Part shown: positions 51,561 through 59,967 of the stretch, piece after piece | Position numbering within the stretch: position 1 is the stretch's first letter | Layout: every line of letters begins with the position of its first letter | NCBI RefSeq assembly: GCF_900129795.1 | Contig: NZ_FQWW01000006.1 | Location: 310,001 to 374,000 of the forward strand | DNA from: Flavobacterium sp. CF108 | Lineage (GTDB): Bacteria; Bacteroidota; Bacteroidia; Flavobacteriales; Flavobacteriaceae | Length of the DNA: 64,000 nucleotides | Direction of reading: 5' to 3' | Translations under genes and position numbers: made by a program | Notes under the pieces: generated by a model | Told to the model about the DNA's origin: nothing | What the model saw: only the letters and a program-made list of their open reading frames with translations | Databases searched by the model: none

Positions 51561-52023
51561 GTAGAGACGCACAGCAGTGCGTCTAACGTCTCGGAAATCC
51601 ATATCGGTTACGTTGCGTAGACGCACTGCTGTGCGTCTCTACGATGAATGATGTGTAATAAAAGATCCCTTTGATATCGGAGGGATTTTTTTGTAATTAT
51701 ACCAAAAACATTTCGTTTGAGAATATTTTTTAAGACAAAGTATATTGTAGAGACGCACAGCAGTGCGTCTACGCAAAGTATTTCTCATTATGGATTCACG
51801 AGACGTTAGACGCACTGCTGTGCATCTCTACGATGAATGATGTGTAATAAAAGATCCCTTTGATATTCGGAGAGATTTTTTTGTAATTATGCCAAAAAAT
51901 ATTCCGTTTGAGAATATTTTTTAAGACAAAGTATATCGTAGAGATGCACAGCAGTGCGTCTACACAACGTATTTACCATTGTGGATTCCCGAGACGTAGA
52001 CGCACTGCTGTGCGTCTCTACGA
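51561..52023 (+). repeat. Three tandem units of paired 'GTAGAGACGCACAGCAGTGCGTCTA' hairpins
   Basis: Units start at 51561, 51748 and 51938 (periods 187 and 190 bp). Each has a forward GTAGAGACGCACAGCAGTGC element and an inverted GACGCACTGCTGTGCGTCTC element about 50 bp later, then the conserved spacer ACGATGAATGATGTGTAATAAAAGATCCC with a terminator-like hairpin. A single copy is at 10935-10960. The 697-bp gap 51475-52171 consists of this array plus a CCACAGATT repeat. Confidence 0.8.
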
Positions 52024-52058
52024 TAATTCTGCGTAAAAAAACTCCAATTAAAAATATA

Positions 52059-52120
52059 GCCACAGATTAAAAAGATTAGAAGGATTTTAAAAATCTGTGT
52101 TAATCTTTTTAATCTGTGGC
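52059..52120 (+). repeat. Inverted repeat, 'CCACAGATTAAAAAGATT' family
   Basis: GCCACAGATTAAAAAGATTA and its complement TTAATCTTTTTAATCTGTGGC with a short centre. Followed by a TTAGCGAACTTTGCGTAAAT filler repeat. Confidence 0.7.
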
Positions 52121-52171
52121 TAAAAAATATTAGCGAACTTTGCGTAAATCCTTGCATTCTTTGCGGTTGAA

Positions 52172-52636
52172 TTATTTCTTATTCTTACCGTTTTTGTAAA
52201 CCACTTTTTCTACAACAGATGTTTTTCCATTTCCTTTTGGGAATGATTTCTTTTTAGTTTTTCCCGCTGCTGAACCTGACTTTGATGGACTTTGATCACC
52301 TCTTCCTCTTTCAGAATCTTTTGGAGCAGCTTTAAATTCAGGTCTTTCTTTAGAAGTTTCTTTCTTCGGAATCTCTGCTTTATGTTTTGCTAAAACATCT
52401 GTTGGGTTTTTAGGGTTTTCTTTAGTTCCTCTTAAATGAATAACCAATCCGTTTAAGAAGTTTCTTAAAACCTGATCACCGCATTCCATATAATTTTCAT
52501 GGTCTTCGGCTCTGAAAAAAGCACCTAATTCTGATTTTGAAATTCTAAAATCTACTAATTCTAAAATCTCAACTATTTGGTCATCACGGAGCATTAAAGC
52601 CACGCGAAGTTTTTTAAGTATATCGTTATTTGTCAT
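52172..52636 (-). CDS. DUF1456 (YehS-like) protein with basic tail
   Basis: A 154-residue protein. The first 70 residues carry two copies of the DUF1456 motif (NNDILKKLRVALMLRDDQIVEILELV and ISKSELGAFFRAEDHENYMECGDQVLRNFLNGL). The rest is a low-complexity lysine-, serine- and glycine-rich tail (SGSAAGKTKKKSFPKGNGK) that probably binds nucleic acid or is disordered. The family is conserved but uncharacterised. A TACCTTTG box at 52650-52657 lies 14 bp before the start. Confidence 0.88.
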   Translation of the reverse strand: MTNNDILKKLRVALMLRDDQIVEILELVDFRISKSELGAFFRAEDHENYMECGDQVLRNFLNGLVIHLRGTKENPKNPTDVLAKHKAEIPKKETSKERPEFKAAPKDSERGRGDQSPSKSGSAAGKTKKKSFPKGNGKTSVVEKVVYKNGKNKK

Positions 52637-52649
52637 CGTTTATTTTTTG

Positions 52650-52657
52650 CAAAGGTA
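52650..52657 (-). promoter_or_regulatory. -7 box TACCTTTG for the DUF1456 gene
   Basis: TAnnTTTG match on the minus strand, giving a near-leaderless transcript. Confidence 0.5.
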
Positions 52658-52692
52658 CGGTTTAAAAACAATTCGGAGTATTTATTTTTTCT

Positions 52693-52845
52693 GCCACGAA
52701 TTACACGAATTTTCACGAATTACTTTTTATGTTTTTTGCCACAGATTAAAAAGATTTTAATGATTTTCTTAAGCAATTTATAAATCCTCATAATCCTTTC
52801 AATCTGTGGCAAAAAAATTCGTGGAAATTCGTGTAATTCGTGGCA
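52693..52845 (+). repeat. Nested composite inverted repeat (two families)
   Basis: Outer arms GCCACGAATTACACGAATTT (52693) and the complement ending TGTAATTCGTGGC (52845) enclose GCCACAGATTAAAAAGATTT / AATCCTTTCAATCTGTGGC (52738-52810). Same architecture as 17279-17485. Confidence 0.75.
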
Positions 52846-52857
52846 ACCTTAATAATG

Positions 52858-53877
52858 CTATGAATTCAAAACTGCAGCAAGTTTTTCTAAATCTTCTTTG
52901 AGATGATTGGCTGTAATTACAATTCTATTTAAGGGTTCAGCGTTTTTGGTATATTTAAAACTGGCAATAATAATCTTTTCGTTTTTTAATTTTTCTACTA
53001 ATTCCTTTGATAAAAGATAAATCAAAGGATAGTTCTTATCAAATTTAATATTGTTGTTTTTGACTAAAATCGAATCCACATACTTTAAATTATCCAGTAG
53101 TTTGATGTGCTGCAAAGTATAAATTTCTGCAGCATCAGAAAGAGTTTGCACAAAAGCAGGGTTCATTCCAGCTGCACTTGTAAAAGTTTCCATTTCTTTT
53201 ATTTCATTGATAAAATCAAGATCGCCAGCAATTACTCCTCCGGTTAAACCGAAAGCTTTTCCCAGAGAAGAAACCATAATTTTTCTTTTGAGAGGGAAAT
53301 CAACTGAAGCGTAAATTCCTGCTCCATTTTTGCCTAAAATCCCAAAAGAATGAGATTCATCTAAAATTAAAGTAACTTCTTTATGAGTTGGAATTTGTTC
53401 TAAAAAAGATAAATCAACAGGCTTTGTTTCAAAAGTAGGAACACCATCGGTAAGAATCGTTATTTTCTCCCGTTTAGAGTCTAATAAACGCTCATTTAAT
53501 TTGCCATTTAGGAATAACGGAAGACTATTTTCAATGCTGATTGCATTATGCGTATCATTAAAATGAAAAAAACAATGGGTCTGCTTTTTCATTAAATCTA
53601 TCACCAATTTTCCGGCCAGCATTCCTGAGGAAACGGTAACCGTACTTTCTGAACCTATATGAGTTGCTAAAAACTTTTCGCCTTTATCATAAGCCTTTAA
53701 TTTGATATTGGCTGTTCTGGAACTCCCGTAAGTTGTTCCCCAATTAAGAATGTTCTTAACAACCAAATCCTGAAAATTTTTGTTAGTTGGCAATCCTAAA
53801 TAAGCAGTTCCGCCAAAATACAAATATTGTTCTTGGTCAATTTCAATAATTCGATCGGGAAATTTTTCTACTATCAT
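52858..53877 (-). CDS. Alpha-oxoamine synthase-like PLP enzyme (AONS/KBL family)
   Basis: A 339-residue fold-type I aminotransferase-like protein. It has YLYFGGTAYLGLPTN at the start, GTTYGSSRTANIK, HFNDTHNAISIEN, LILDESHSFGILGKNGAG with the PLP Asp and His, and SSLGKAFGLTGGVIAGD with the PLP lysine. The family condenses an acyl-CoA with an amino acid. At 339 residues it is shorter than BioF or KBL, and a substrate cannot be assigned. It starts 2 bp after the dipeptide epimerase stop codon, so the two are co-translated. Confidence 0.85.
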   Translation of the reverse strand: MIVEKFPDRIIEIDQEQYLYFGGTAYLGLPTNKNFQDLVVKNILNWGTTYGSSRTANIKLKAYDKGEKFLATHIGSESTVTVSSGMLAGKLVIDLMKKQTHCFFHFNDTHNAISIENSLPLFLNGKLNERLLDSKREKITILTDGVPTFETKPVDLSFLEQIPTHKEVTLILDESHSFGILGKNGAGIYASVDFPLKRKIMVSSLGKAFGLTGGVIAGDLDFINEIKEMETFTSAAGMNPAFVQTLSDAAEIYTLQHIKLLDNLKYVDSILVKNNNIKFDKNYPLIYLLSKELVEKLKNEKIIIASFKYTKNAEPLNRIVITANHLKEDLEKLAAVLNS

Positions 53878-53879
53878 TT

Positions 53880-54890
53880 TTATAGAAGTGTAACTCCGGT
53901 TCCGTTAAGTTCAGAATAACTCACAGCGCCATTTTTTATGGTTACTCCAGTTGCAATATCTTGTGCCAAAAGTAATGCGCCATCCATATCAACATAATCA
54001 AGCTGAGGTAATAAATGGGCAATTGCAGAGATTCCAACAGTAGATTCGGTCATACAGCCTACCATTGTTTTTAATCCCAATTTTTTAGCTTCTTCAATCA
54101 TTCTTTTGCCGGGAGTTAAACCGCCGCATTTTACCAATTTGACATTTACTCCGTGAAAATGATTGTGGCATTTAGCCACATCTTCTTCAATAATACAACT
54201 TTCATCAGCAATTACAGGAAGAACAGAATGTTTAAAAACTTCTTTATGTGATTCCCAATTATCTGCTTTCATAGGTTGTTCTAAAAACTCAACGCCCAGT
54301 TTTTTTAATTCAATGGCATTATTAATTGTTTCCTCAACACCCCAGCCGCAGTTGGCATCAATTCTAAAAATGGCATTGGTGTGTTTTCTAAGTTCTTTTA
54401 CAATAGCAATATCTTCTTTGGTACCTAATTTAATTTTATAAATAGGCCAGGGAAGTTCCTGCATTTTTGAAACCATTTTTTCAATAGAAGCAATTCCAAT
54501 TGTGTAATCCGTAAGCGGATTTCTTTCGGTTGTGTAATTCCATAATTCGTATAATTTTTTGCCTTTTTTACGGGCGTACAAATCATTATAAGCCAAATCT
54601 AAAGCGCAAAGTGCAAACATATCCTCTTTTAAATACGGATGGATTTTTGTCCAAAATGTATCTGGAGTTTCATCTTCAGTATTTTCAATAATGCTTCTGA
54701 TTTTTTCTAAATCCTGCATCATCATTGGAACTGTTGTTTTGTAATACGGATTTGAAGTTGCTTCTCCAAAACCCGAAAAGCCATCACTCTGAAGTTCAAC
54801 AATCAGCGAAGGCTGAAAATCAATTGATTCTCTTGAAATCGTGAAAGTATGTTTTAGTTTTAGGTTATATTCTCTTAAAATTAGTTTCAT
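53880..54890 (-). CDS. Dipeptide epimerase (L-Ala-D/L-Glu epimerase type, enolase superfamily)
   Basis: A 336-residue member of the mandelate-racemase-like enolase superfamily. The catalytic lysine motif is YKIKLGTKED (about residue 158). Metal ligands are FRIDANCGW (Asp), FLEQPM (Glu) and VIADESC (Asp), and the second-base region is VKLVKCGGLTPGKRM; near the C-terminus is VDMDGALLL. The family epimerises L-Ala-D-Glu from murein recycling, but related epimerases act on other dipeptides. It is flanked by an esterase upstream (31 bp) and the oxoamine-synthase-like gene downstream (2 bp). Confidence 0.9.
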   Translation of the reverse strand: MKLILREYNLKLKHTFTISRESIDFQPSLIVELQSDGFSGFGEATSNPYYKTTVPMMMQDLEKIRSIIENTEDETPDTFWTKIHPYLKEDMFALCALDLAYNDLYARKKGKKLYELWNYTTERNPLTDYTIGIASIEKMVSKMQELPWPIYKIKLGTKEDIAIVKELRKHTNAIFRIDANCGWGVEETINNAIELKKLGVEFLEQPMKADNWESHKEVFKHSVLPVIADESCIIEEDVAKCHNHFHGVNVKLVKCGGLTPGKRMIEEAKKLGLKTMVGCMTESTVGISAIAHLLPQLDYVDMDGALLLAQDIATGVTIKNGAVSYSELNGTGVTLL

Positions 54891-54921
54891 GATTTTTGTG
54901 CTATTTTTTTTATGTTTTTCT

Positions 54922-55716
54922 TCAATAATTAAGCCAAAGAACCGCTTTTACAAAACCGTCCCGCCACAATTTTTCATTATGTTCGCCGCCTTTTACAATT
55001 TTAGATTTGGTCAGATGAAGACAGTAACAACGCTTTGTGTCTAATAATTTTTCCATTTTGGTCATGTCTTTCACCATATTTTTATCTTCTTTATCGCCAC
55101 ATAAAAAGTAAAATTTGGTTTTAATTTTTGGTATCTTTTCTGTAAAAGTGAAAATATCGTTTGTGTACCAAAACGAAGGCGAAAAAACTCCCGCTTTGCC
55201 AAATACTTCGGGATATTTTAAAGCTCCGTAATAAGAAACCAAACCTCCCAATGAACTTCCAAAAATGATTGTATTCTTAGCTTTTGTTTTGGTTCTGTAG
55301 TTTTTATCGATATAAGGTTTCAATGTTTTTACGATAAATTCTAAATAATTATCAGCATTTCCACCGCCATATTTTTCGTTTTTAAAAGGCGTTAATTCTT
55401 CGATACGTTTTTCATTTCCGTGTTCAATCCCAACAACAATTACCTGCGCTTTTAAACTGTCTAGTTTTTCGTCGACATTCCATTCGCCCACATATGAAGT
55501 TTTAGCATCAAATAAGTTCTGAGCGTCGTGCATGTAAATCACACTATATTTTTTGGCTGAAGCCGAATAATTTTCAGGAAGATAAATCCAAATTTTCTTT
55601 TTGGTCTTTAATTGAGGTGCATCAATTTCGAAAGTTGATACATTTTTTGAAGCTGTACTTTGGGCATTTCCGGAAATCATCCAAAGAAATATAAATATGA
55701 AAAATCCCCTCATCAT
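54922..55716 (-). CDS. Secreted esterase-D-like alpha/beta hydrolase
   Basis: A 264-residue PF00756-type hydrolase with a signal peptide (about residues 1-18, FFIFIFLWMISGNAQ). It has YSVIYMHDAQNLFD, the nucleophile elbow IIFGSSLGGLVSYYGALKYPE (Ser in GSSLGG), then FYFLCGDKEDKNM, and a late His in KGGEHNEKLW. It is a second, diverged relative of the esterase at 29414-30283. It heads the unit esterase, epimerase, oxoamine-synthase-like enzyme. Confidence 0.88.
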   Translation of the reverse strand: MMRGFFIFIFLWMISGNAQSTASKNVSTFEIDAPQLKTKKKIWIYLPENYSASAKKYSVIYMHDAQNLFDAKTSYVGEWNVDEKLDSLKAQVIVVGIEHGNEKRIEELTPFKNEKYGGGNADNYLEFIVKTLKPYIDKNYRTKTKAKNTIIFGSSLGGLVSYYGALKYPEVFGKAGVFSPSFWYTNDIFTFTEKIPKIKTKFYFLCGDKEDKNMVKDMTKMEKLLDTKRCYCLHLTKSKIVKGGEHNEKLWRDGFVKAVLWLNY

Positions 55717-55770
55717 TAGATTTTGTATTTTTAATTTAAAAGCAATATTTTAGCTAAAAATAATAAATTG

Positions 55771-56172
55771 ATGAATACCGAAGCACAAAAGAAAAGTTTA
55801 CTTTTAGAATTGATCGCCTTTTCTACAGTTGATGGGCAATTGCATAAAAGAGAGTATGATTTTATATGGCATGTTGCTCAGGAATTAAAGATTGATTTTG
55901 ATGTTTTTCATGATTTATTTCATCAGGAAACGAAACCAGTTGTTGTAAAATCAGAATTTCAGCGCATTCAGCAGTTTTACAGATTGGCTTTAATCATGCA
56001 CTGCGATGGAATTTTACATGAAAAAGAGGCAGTAGGCATTCAACAGATTGCAATTGAAATGGGATTGAACCCAGGTGCAGTAAAACGCATTTTAGATTTA
56101 ATGAAAAAGGCTCCAAACGCCATGATAGAGCCTAAAGTTTTATTAAGAGTTTTTCAGGAACAACACAATTAA
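55771..56172 (+). CDS. TerB-like (tellurite resistance / DjlA-type) helical protein
   Basis: A 133-residue all-helical protein of the TerB superfamily type. The first helical unit is LLLELIAFSTVDGQLHKREYD; the second is RLALIMHCDGILHEKEAV, each with an acidic turn (VDG, CDG) that binds calcium-like ions in this family. The TTG at 55768 lies just before the ATG at 55771; I choose the ATG. Its stop codon overlaps the convergent uvrB stop codon by 4 bp. The function is unknown. Confidence 0.75.
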   Translation: MNTEAQKKSLLLELIAFSTVDGQLHKREYDFIWHVAQELKIDFDVFHDLFHQETKPVVVKSEFQRIQQFYRLALIMHCDGILHEKEAVGIQQIAIEMGLNPGAVKRILDLMKKAPNAMIEPKVLLRVFQEQHN

Positions 56173-58160
56173 GGTAATTGTTCCTGTAGTTTTTTGATAT
56201 CGTCACGCAGTTTTGCAGCCTGCATAAAGTCTAATTCCTTAGCTGCTTTTTCCATTGATTTTCGTTTCTCACGAATCATTTTTTCAAGATCAGCTTTAGA
56301 CATATAAGCCGTTTCAGGTTCTGCAGCAATTGATAAAGTATGACCTAATTCGTATTCGACTAAAGGATTTTTGGTAAAAGCACTATCTATTTTTTTGTTT
56401 AATGCCTGTGGCGTTATATTATTTTCGACATTAAAATTGATTTGTTTTGTTCTTCTGTAATTGGTTTCGTCGATTGTTCGCTGCATACTCGCCGTAACTT
56501 TATCGGCATACATAATCGCTTTACCGTTTAAGTTTCTTGCCGCACGACCAATAGTTTGGGTTAAAGAACGATAATTTCTTAAGAAGCCTTCTTTATCGGC
56601 GTCAAGAATTGCTACAAGCGAAACTTCGGGTAAATCCAAACCTTCACGAAGTAAGTTTACTCCAATTAAAACATCAAAAATACCTTTTCGTAAATCCTGC
56701 ATGATTTCGATACGTTCTAAAGTATCCACTTCAGAGTGGATATAACGGCATCGGATGCTTACTTTAGTTAAGTATTTGGCCAATTCTTCGGCCATTCTTT
56801 TAGTCAAAGTTGTCACCAAAACTCTTTCGTCTAATTCGCAGCGAACCTGAATTTCTTCAATCAAATCATCAATTTGATTTAAACTTGGACGCACTTCAAT
56901 AACCGGATCTAATAATCCCGTTGGACGAATAATCTGCTCGACATAAATACCATCAGATTTCTGTAATTCATAATCTGCAGGCGTTGCCGAAACATAAATT
57001 ACCTGATTCTGTATGGCTTCAAACTCTTCAAATTTCAAAGGTCTGTTGTCCATTGCAGCTGGTAAACGGAAACCATATTCAACCAGATTTTCTTTACGGC
57101 TGCGGTCGCCTCCGTACATGGCGTGAACCTGCGAAACCGTAACGTGGCTTTCGTCAACAATCATTAAAAAATCATTTGGGAAATAATCTAATAAACAGAA
57201 AGGTCTTGTTCCGGCTTGTCTTCCATCAAGATAACGGGAGTAATTCTCAATTCCGGAGCAATAACCCAATTCACGAATCATTTCTAAATCGAAATTGGTT
57301 CTTTCTTCTAAACGTTTGGCTTCTAAATGCTTACCTATTTCTTTAAAATAATCTACTTGTTTTACCAAATCCTGCTGGATTTCCCAAATTGCCCCTTGAA
57401 GGACTTCGGGCGAAGTCACAAACATATTGGCTGGGTAAATAGTTAGTCTTTTGAATTTTTCAATTACTTGAGAAGTCTTCGCATCAAAAGATTCTATTTC
57501 TTCAATTTCATCTCCAAAAAAATGAACTCTGTAAGCGTCATCAGCATAACTTGGATAAATTTCAACCGTGTCGCCTTTAATCCTGAAAGTTCCCGGATTA
57601 AAATCGGCTTCTGTTCTGGCGTATAAACTTTGTACAAGACTGTGCAGTAATTTTGTTCTCGAAATAACCTGATCCCTGCTAATCTCAATAACATTCTTTT
57701 TAAATTCAACAGGGTTTCCAATACCGTATAAACACGAAACTGAGGCTACAACTAAAACATCACGTCGCCCTGAAAGCAGGGAAGAAGTGGTGCTTAAACG
57801 CATCTTTTCAAGCTCTTCATTGATAGATAAATCTTTTTCAATAAAAACTCCTGTTACAGGCATAAAAGCTTCCGGCTGATAATAGTCGTAGTAAGAAACA
57901 AAATATTCAACCGCATTATTCGGGAAAAATTGTTTGAATTCTGAATACAGCTGCGCAGCCAAAGTTTTGTTATGTGCCAAAACTATAGTAGGACGCTGTA
58001 CTTCCTGAATAACATTGGCTACTGTAAATGTTTTACCAGATCCTGTAACTCCTAATAATGTTTGGTATTTTTCTCCATCAACTACACCTTGTGCGAGTTT
58101 TTGTATGGCTTGCGGCTGGTCTCCTTTTGGACTATATTCTGAAGATACTTGGAAATTCAT
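56169..58160 (-). CDS. uvrB: UvrABC excinuclease subunit B
   Basis: A 663-residue DNA-damage recognition helicase. It has Walker A GVTGSGKTFTVANV (about residue 39), the beta-hairpin YYDYYQPEAFMP (about residue 90) that inserts into DNA, DESHVTVSQVHAMYGGD, helicase motif VI TQTIGRAARNLNGKAIMYAD, and the C-terminal UVR domain EKAAKELDFMQAAKLRDDI that contacts UvrC. The length and domains are normal. A TATCTTTA stretch about 30 bp upstream could be its -7 box. It is the last gene before a repeat-rich gap of 422 bp. Confidence 0.97.
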   Translation of the reverse strand: MNFQVSSEYSPKGDQPQAIQKLAQGVVDGEKYQTLLGVTGSGKTFTVANVIQEVQRPTIVLAHNKTLAAQLYSEFKQFFPNNAVEYFVSYYDYYQPEAFMPVTGVFIEKDLSINEELEKMRLSTTSSLLSGRRDVLVVASVSCLYGIGNPVEFKKNVIEISRDQVISRTKLLHSLVQSLYARTEADFNPGTFRIKGDTVEIYPSYADDAYRVHFFGDEIEEIESFDAKTSQVIEKFKRLTIYPANMFVTSPEVLQGAIWEIQQDLVKQVDYFKEIGKHLEAKRLEERTNFDLEMIRELGYCSGIENYSRYLDGRQAGTRPFCLLDYFPNDFLMIVDESHVTVSQVHAMYGGDRSRKENLVEYGFRLPAAMDNRPLKFEEFEAIQNQVIYVSATPADYELQKSDGIYVEQIIRPTGLLDPVIEVRPSLNQIDDLIEEIQVRCELDERVLVTTLTKRMAEELAKYLTKVSIRCRYIHSEVDTLERIEIMQDLRKGIFDVLIGVNLLREGLDLPEVSLVAILDADKEGFLRNYRSLTQTIGRAARNLNGKAIMYADKVTASMQRTIDETNYRRTKQINFNVENNITPQALNKKIDSAFTKNPLVEYELGHTLSIAAEPETAYMSKADLEKMIREKRKSMEKAAKELDFMQAAKLRDDIKKLQEQLP

Positions 58161-58239
58161 TTGTTACTGATGAAAAGTTGGTTTTGTAAAGATACAAAGT
58201 TTGAATGCTATAAAAAAGATAAAAAAGCCGGTGATTTGT

Positions 58240-58473
58240 ATAGTCCCTACGGGACAATTTTAAAATATGATAATCATTTTTTCTACCGATATTTAATCTC
58301 TACGAGATATGTTTAATGACAAATTATATATTGTAAAATTATCTTTTAGATATTAAATTTGATTGAAAAATTTCACTTGTATCTTAAAATTAATTCAAAA
58401 AAATTATCTCGTAGAGATTAAATATCGGTAGAAAAACAAATATTCGTTTGTAGAAATTGTCCCGTAGGGACTA
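58240..58473 (+). repeat. Nested inverted repeats of two palindrome types
   Basis: Outer arms TAGTCCCTACGGGACAATTT (58240) and AAATTGTCCCGTAGGGACTA (58454-58473) are perfect complements. Inner arms TTCTACCGATATTTAATCTC and its complement plus ACGAGATA/TATCTCGT (58280-58308 and 58405-58433) are also perfect. Each arm is itself palindromic. This is the only locus of these two families in the window. Confidence 0.8.
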
Positions 58474-58490
58474 CATTTTATGATACAAGT

Positions 58491-58575
58491 TCGCCACGAA
58501 TTCCACAAATTTCCACGAATTGATTTTACATAATCCAATTAAATAAATTCGTGGAAATTTGTGGAATTCGTGGCA
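58491..58575 (+). repeat. Inverted repeat, 'GCCACGAATTCCACAAATTT' family
   Basis: GCCACGAATTCCACAAATTT at 58491 pairs with AATTTGTGGAATTCGTGGC ending at 58575. Same family as the outer arms at 17279 and 52693. Confidence 0.72.
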
Positions 58576-58582
58576 AATAATC

Positions 58583-59524
58583 TTATTCTAAAAAATTAAT
58601 AACAGCATCATTTATAATTTTTGGCTGATCGATAGTTAAAAAATGTCCGGCATCTTTTATGATTTTTGTTTTGCTGTTGGATAAGTGCTTTTGTGCACGC
58701 TCTAAACTTTCTTCAGAATTAATAACATCTTTATCACCAATTAAAACCAAAACAGGATTATGGATTGATTCTAATTCTTTATCTGAAAAAGGCATCATTT
58801 TTAACATACTCGAATTTGATTTGGCGTATTTATTAGCCAAGTAAAATTGCCTGTTATAGATAGGACTAATTTTTTCAGGATGCGTAGAAAATGTTTTTAA
58901 TGTTTTGCTGAATTTCTTTTCACTAGGAAAAAGTTTTAACATTAAAGCCGATGATGTTTTTCTTGGTTTATCTATAAATTTAAAAGTCTGTGCCGGACTC
59001 AATAAAACAATTTTGTCAATTGAATTGGTTTTTTGAGTTGCTAATAATGTTGCAATCCAGCCGCCTCGGGAAGCGCCGATAATATCAAATTTCTTTAATT
59101 TATAATGATCGAAAATTTCGTTGTACCAAATGACAATTTCTTCTGATGAAAGTGGTTTTGCTGTTAAATGAGATTTGTTGGGTTCCATCAAAAAGTCGAT
59201 AGCATAAATGCGGTGATTTTTAGCCAAAACTTTAATGTTAGGATACCACATCGTTGAGCTGGCATCCATTCCGTGTAGTAAAACTAAATCTTTTCCTTTT
59301 TTTGGCCCGGCGATAATAATATGTGCCGTTCCAAAACTTGTTTTTATATTTTCTTCGGTATACGGAATATCCCAAAGTTTTAAAGCCTTGTTATAAGCGG
59401 TTTCATATTTTTGTTCTTCGCTTTTGGTTTTAAAAACATAATCTTCAAATTTTGCTTTTTTGGTTGAAGCGCAGCTTGTGACTAAAAATAAGAGAATTGC
59501 TAATCTGGAGTATAATTTTGACAT
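58583..59524 (-). CDS. Alpha/beta-hydrolase lipoprotein
   Basis: A 313-residue protein with a lipoprotein signal (LLFLVTSCAS, lipobox Cys18) and an alpha/beta hydrolase fold. It has the strand DLVLLHGMDASSTMW (oxyanion HG), the nucleophile elbow DIIGASRGGWIATLL (Ser in GASRGG), VLVLIGDKDVIN for the Asp and a C-terminal DAGHFLTIDQP for the His. Carboxylesterase-type activity is likely; the substrate is unknown. A 17-bp palindrome lies just before the start (59531-59547). Confidence 0.88.
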   Translation of the reverse strand: MSKLYSRLAILLFLVTSCASTKKAKFEDYVFKTKSEEQKYETAYNKALKLWDIPYTEENIKTSFGTAHIIIAGPKKGKDLVLLHGMDASSTMWYPNIKVLAKNHRIYAIDFLMEPNKSHLTAKPLSSEEIVIWYNEIFDHYKLKKFDIIGASRGGWIATLLATQKTNSIDKIVLLSPAQTFKFIDKPRKTSSALMLKLFPSEKKFSKTLKTFSTHPEKISPIYNRQFYLANKYAKSNSSMLKMMPFSDKELESIHNPVLVLIGDKDVINSEESLERAQKHLSNSKTKIIKDAGHFLTIDQPKIINDAVINFLE

Positions 59525-59530
59525 GGTTAT

Positions 59531-59547
59531 AAGTTCAATTTGAACTT
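59531..59547 (-). promoter_or_regulatory. Palindrome AAGTTCAAtTTGAACTT upstream of the hydrolase
   Basis: Perfect 8-bp arms around one central base, 6 bp before the start codon at 59522-59524. Size and position fit an operator or a hairpin covering the ribosome-binding region. Confidence 0.4.
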
Positions 59548-59615
59548 AAAGTTACGATTATAGAAAACAGAAACTGTATCAGAATTTTGTTTTAAAATAT
59601 CATAATTACAATCTG

Positions 59616-59846
59616 TTATGCTTTTTTAGCTGTCAAATGATATATCTGAACAAATGATAAAATTGCATTTGGAATAATAATCGGTAAAAGCCATTGATTA
59701 AAATCTCTGTAATCTTTTAAAAAGATGCCGTAAATTACAAAACAAATACAGCCGAATAAGTTTATGAGTCGGATTGTTTTAAGATCTTTCAGTAAAAATC
59801 CTCCAACAATAAAAAAGGAAGCTAGATAACCAATATATTCTGCCAT
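59616..59846 (-). CDS. Small three-helix membrane protein (SemiSWEET/YgjV-like)
   Basis: A 76-residue protein with three predicted helices (about residues 5-19, 27-46 and 52-70), with GYLASFFIVGGFLLKDLKTI, LFGCICFVIYGIFLKDYRD and LPIIIPNAILSFVQIYHLT. The size and pattern fit the half-transporter SemiSWEET or YgjV-type family, which dimerise; similar proteins have been misannotated as uroporphyrinogen decarboxylase. The assignment is tentative. Confidence 0.65.
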   Translation of the reverse strand: MAEYIGYLASFFIVGGFLLKDLKTIRLINLFGCICFVIYGIFLKDYRDFNQWLLPIIIPNAILSFVQIYHLTAKKA

Positions 59847-59967
59847 GATTTTGATATTTAATTGTTTAGAACAAACCTACCAAAAGTGTAATGTAAAATC
59901 AAGAGTTTGGTTGAAAATCAGAGATATAGATTTTTTTGATTTCAATTTAATTTCCCTCTAATATTTT

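Noticed and set aside
51561..52023. CRISPR-like array
   Set aside because: The units are about 188 bp, inverted pairs occur inside each unit, and the spacers are conserved rather than unique.
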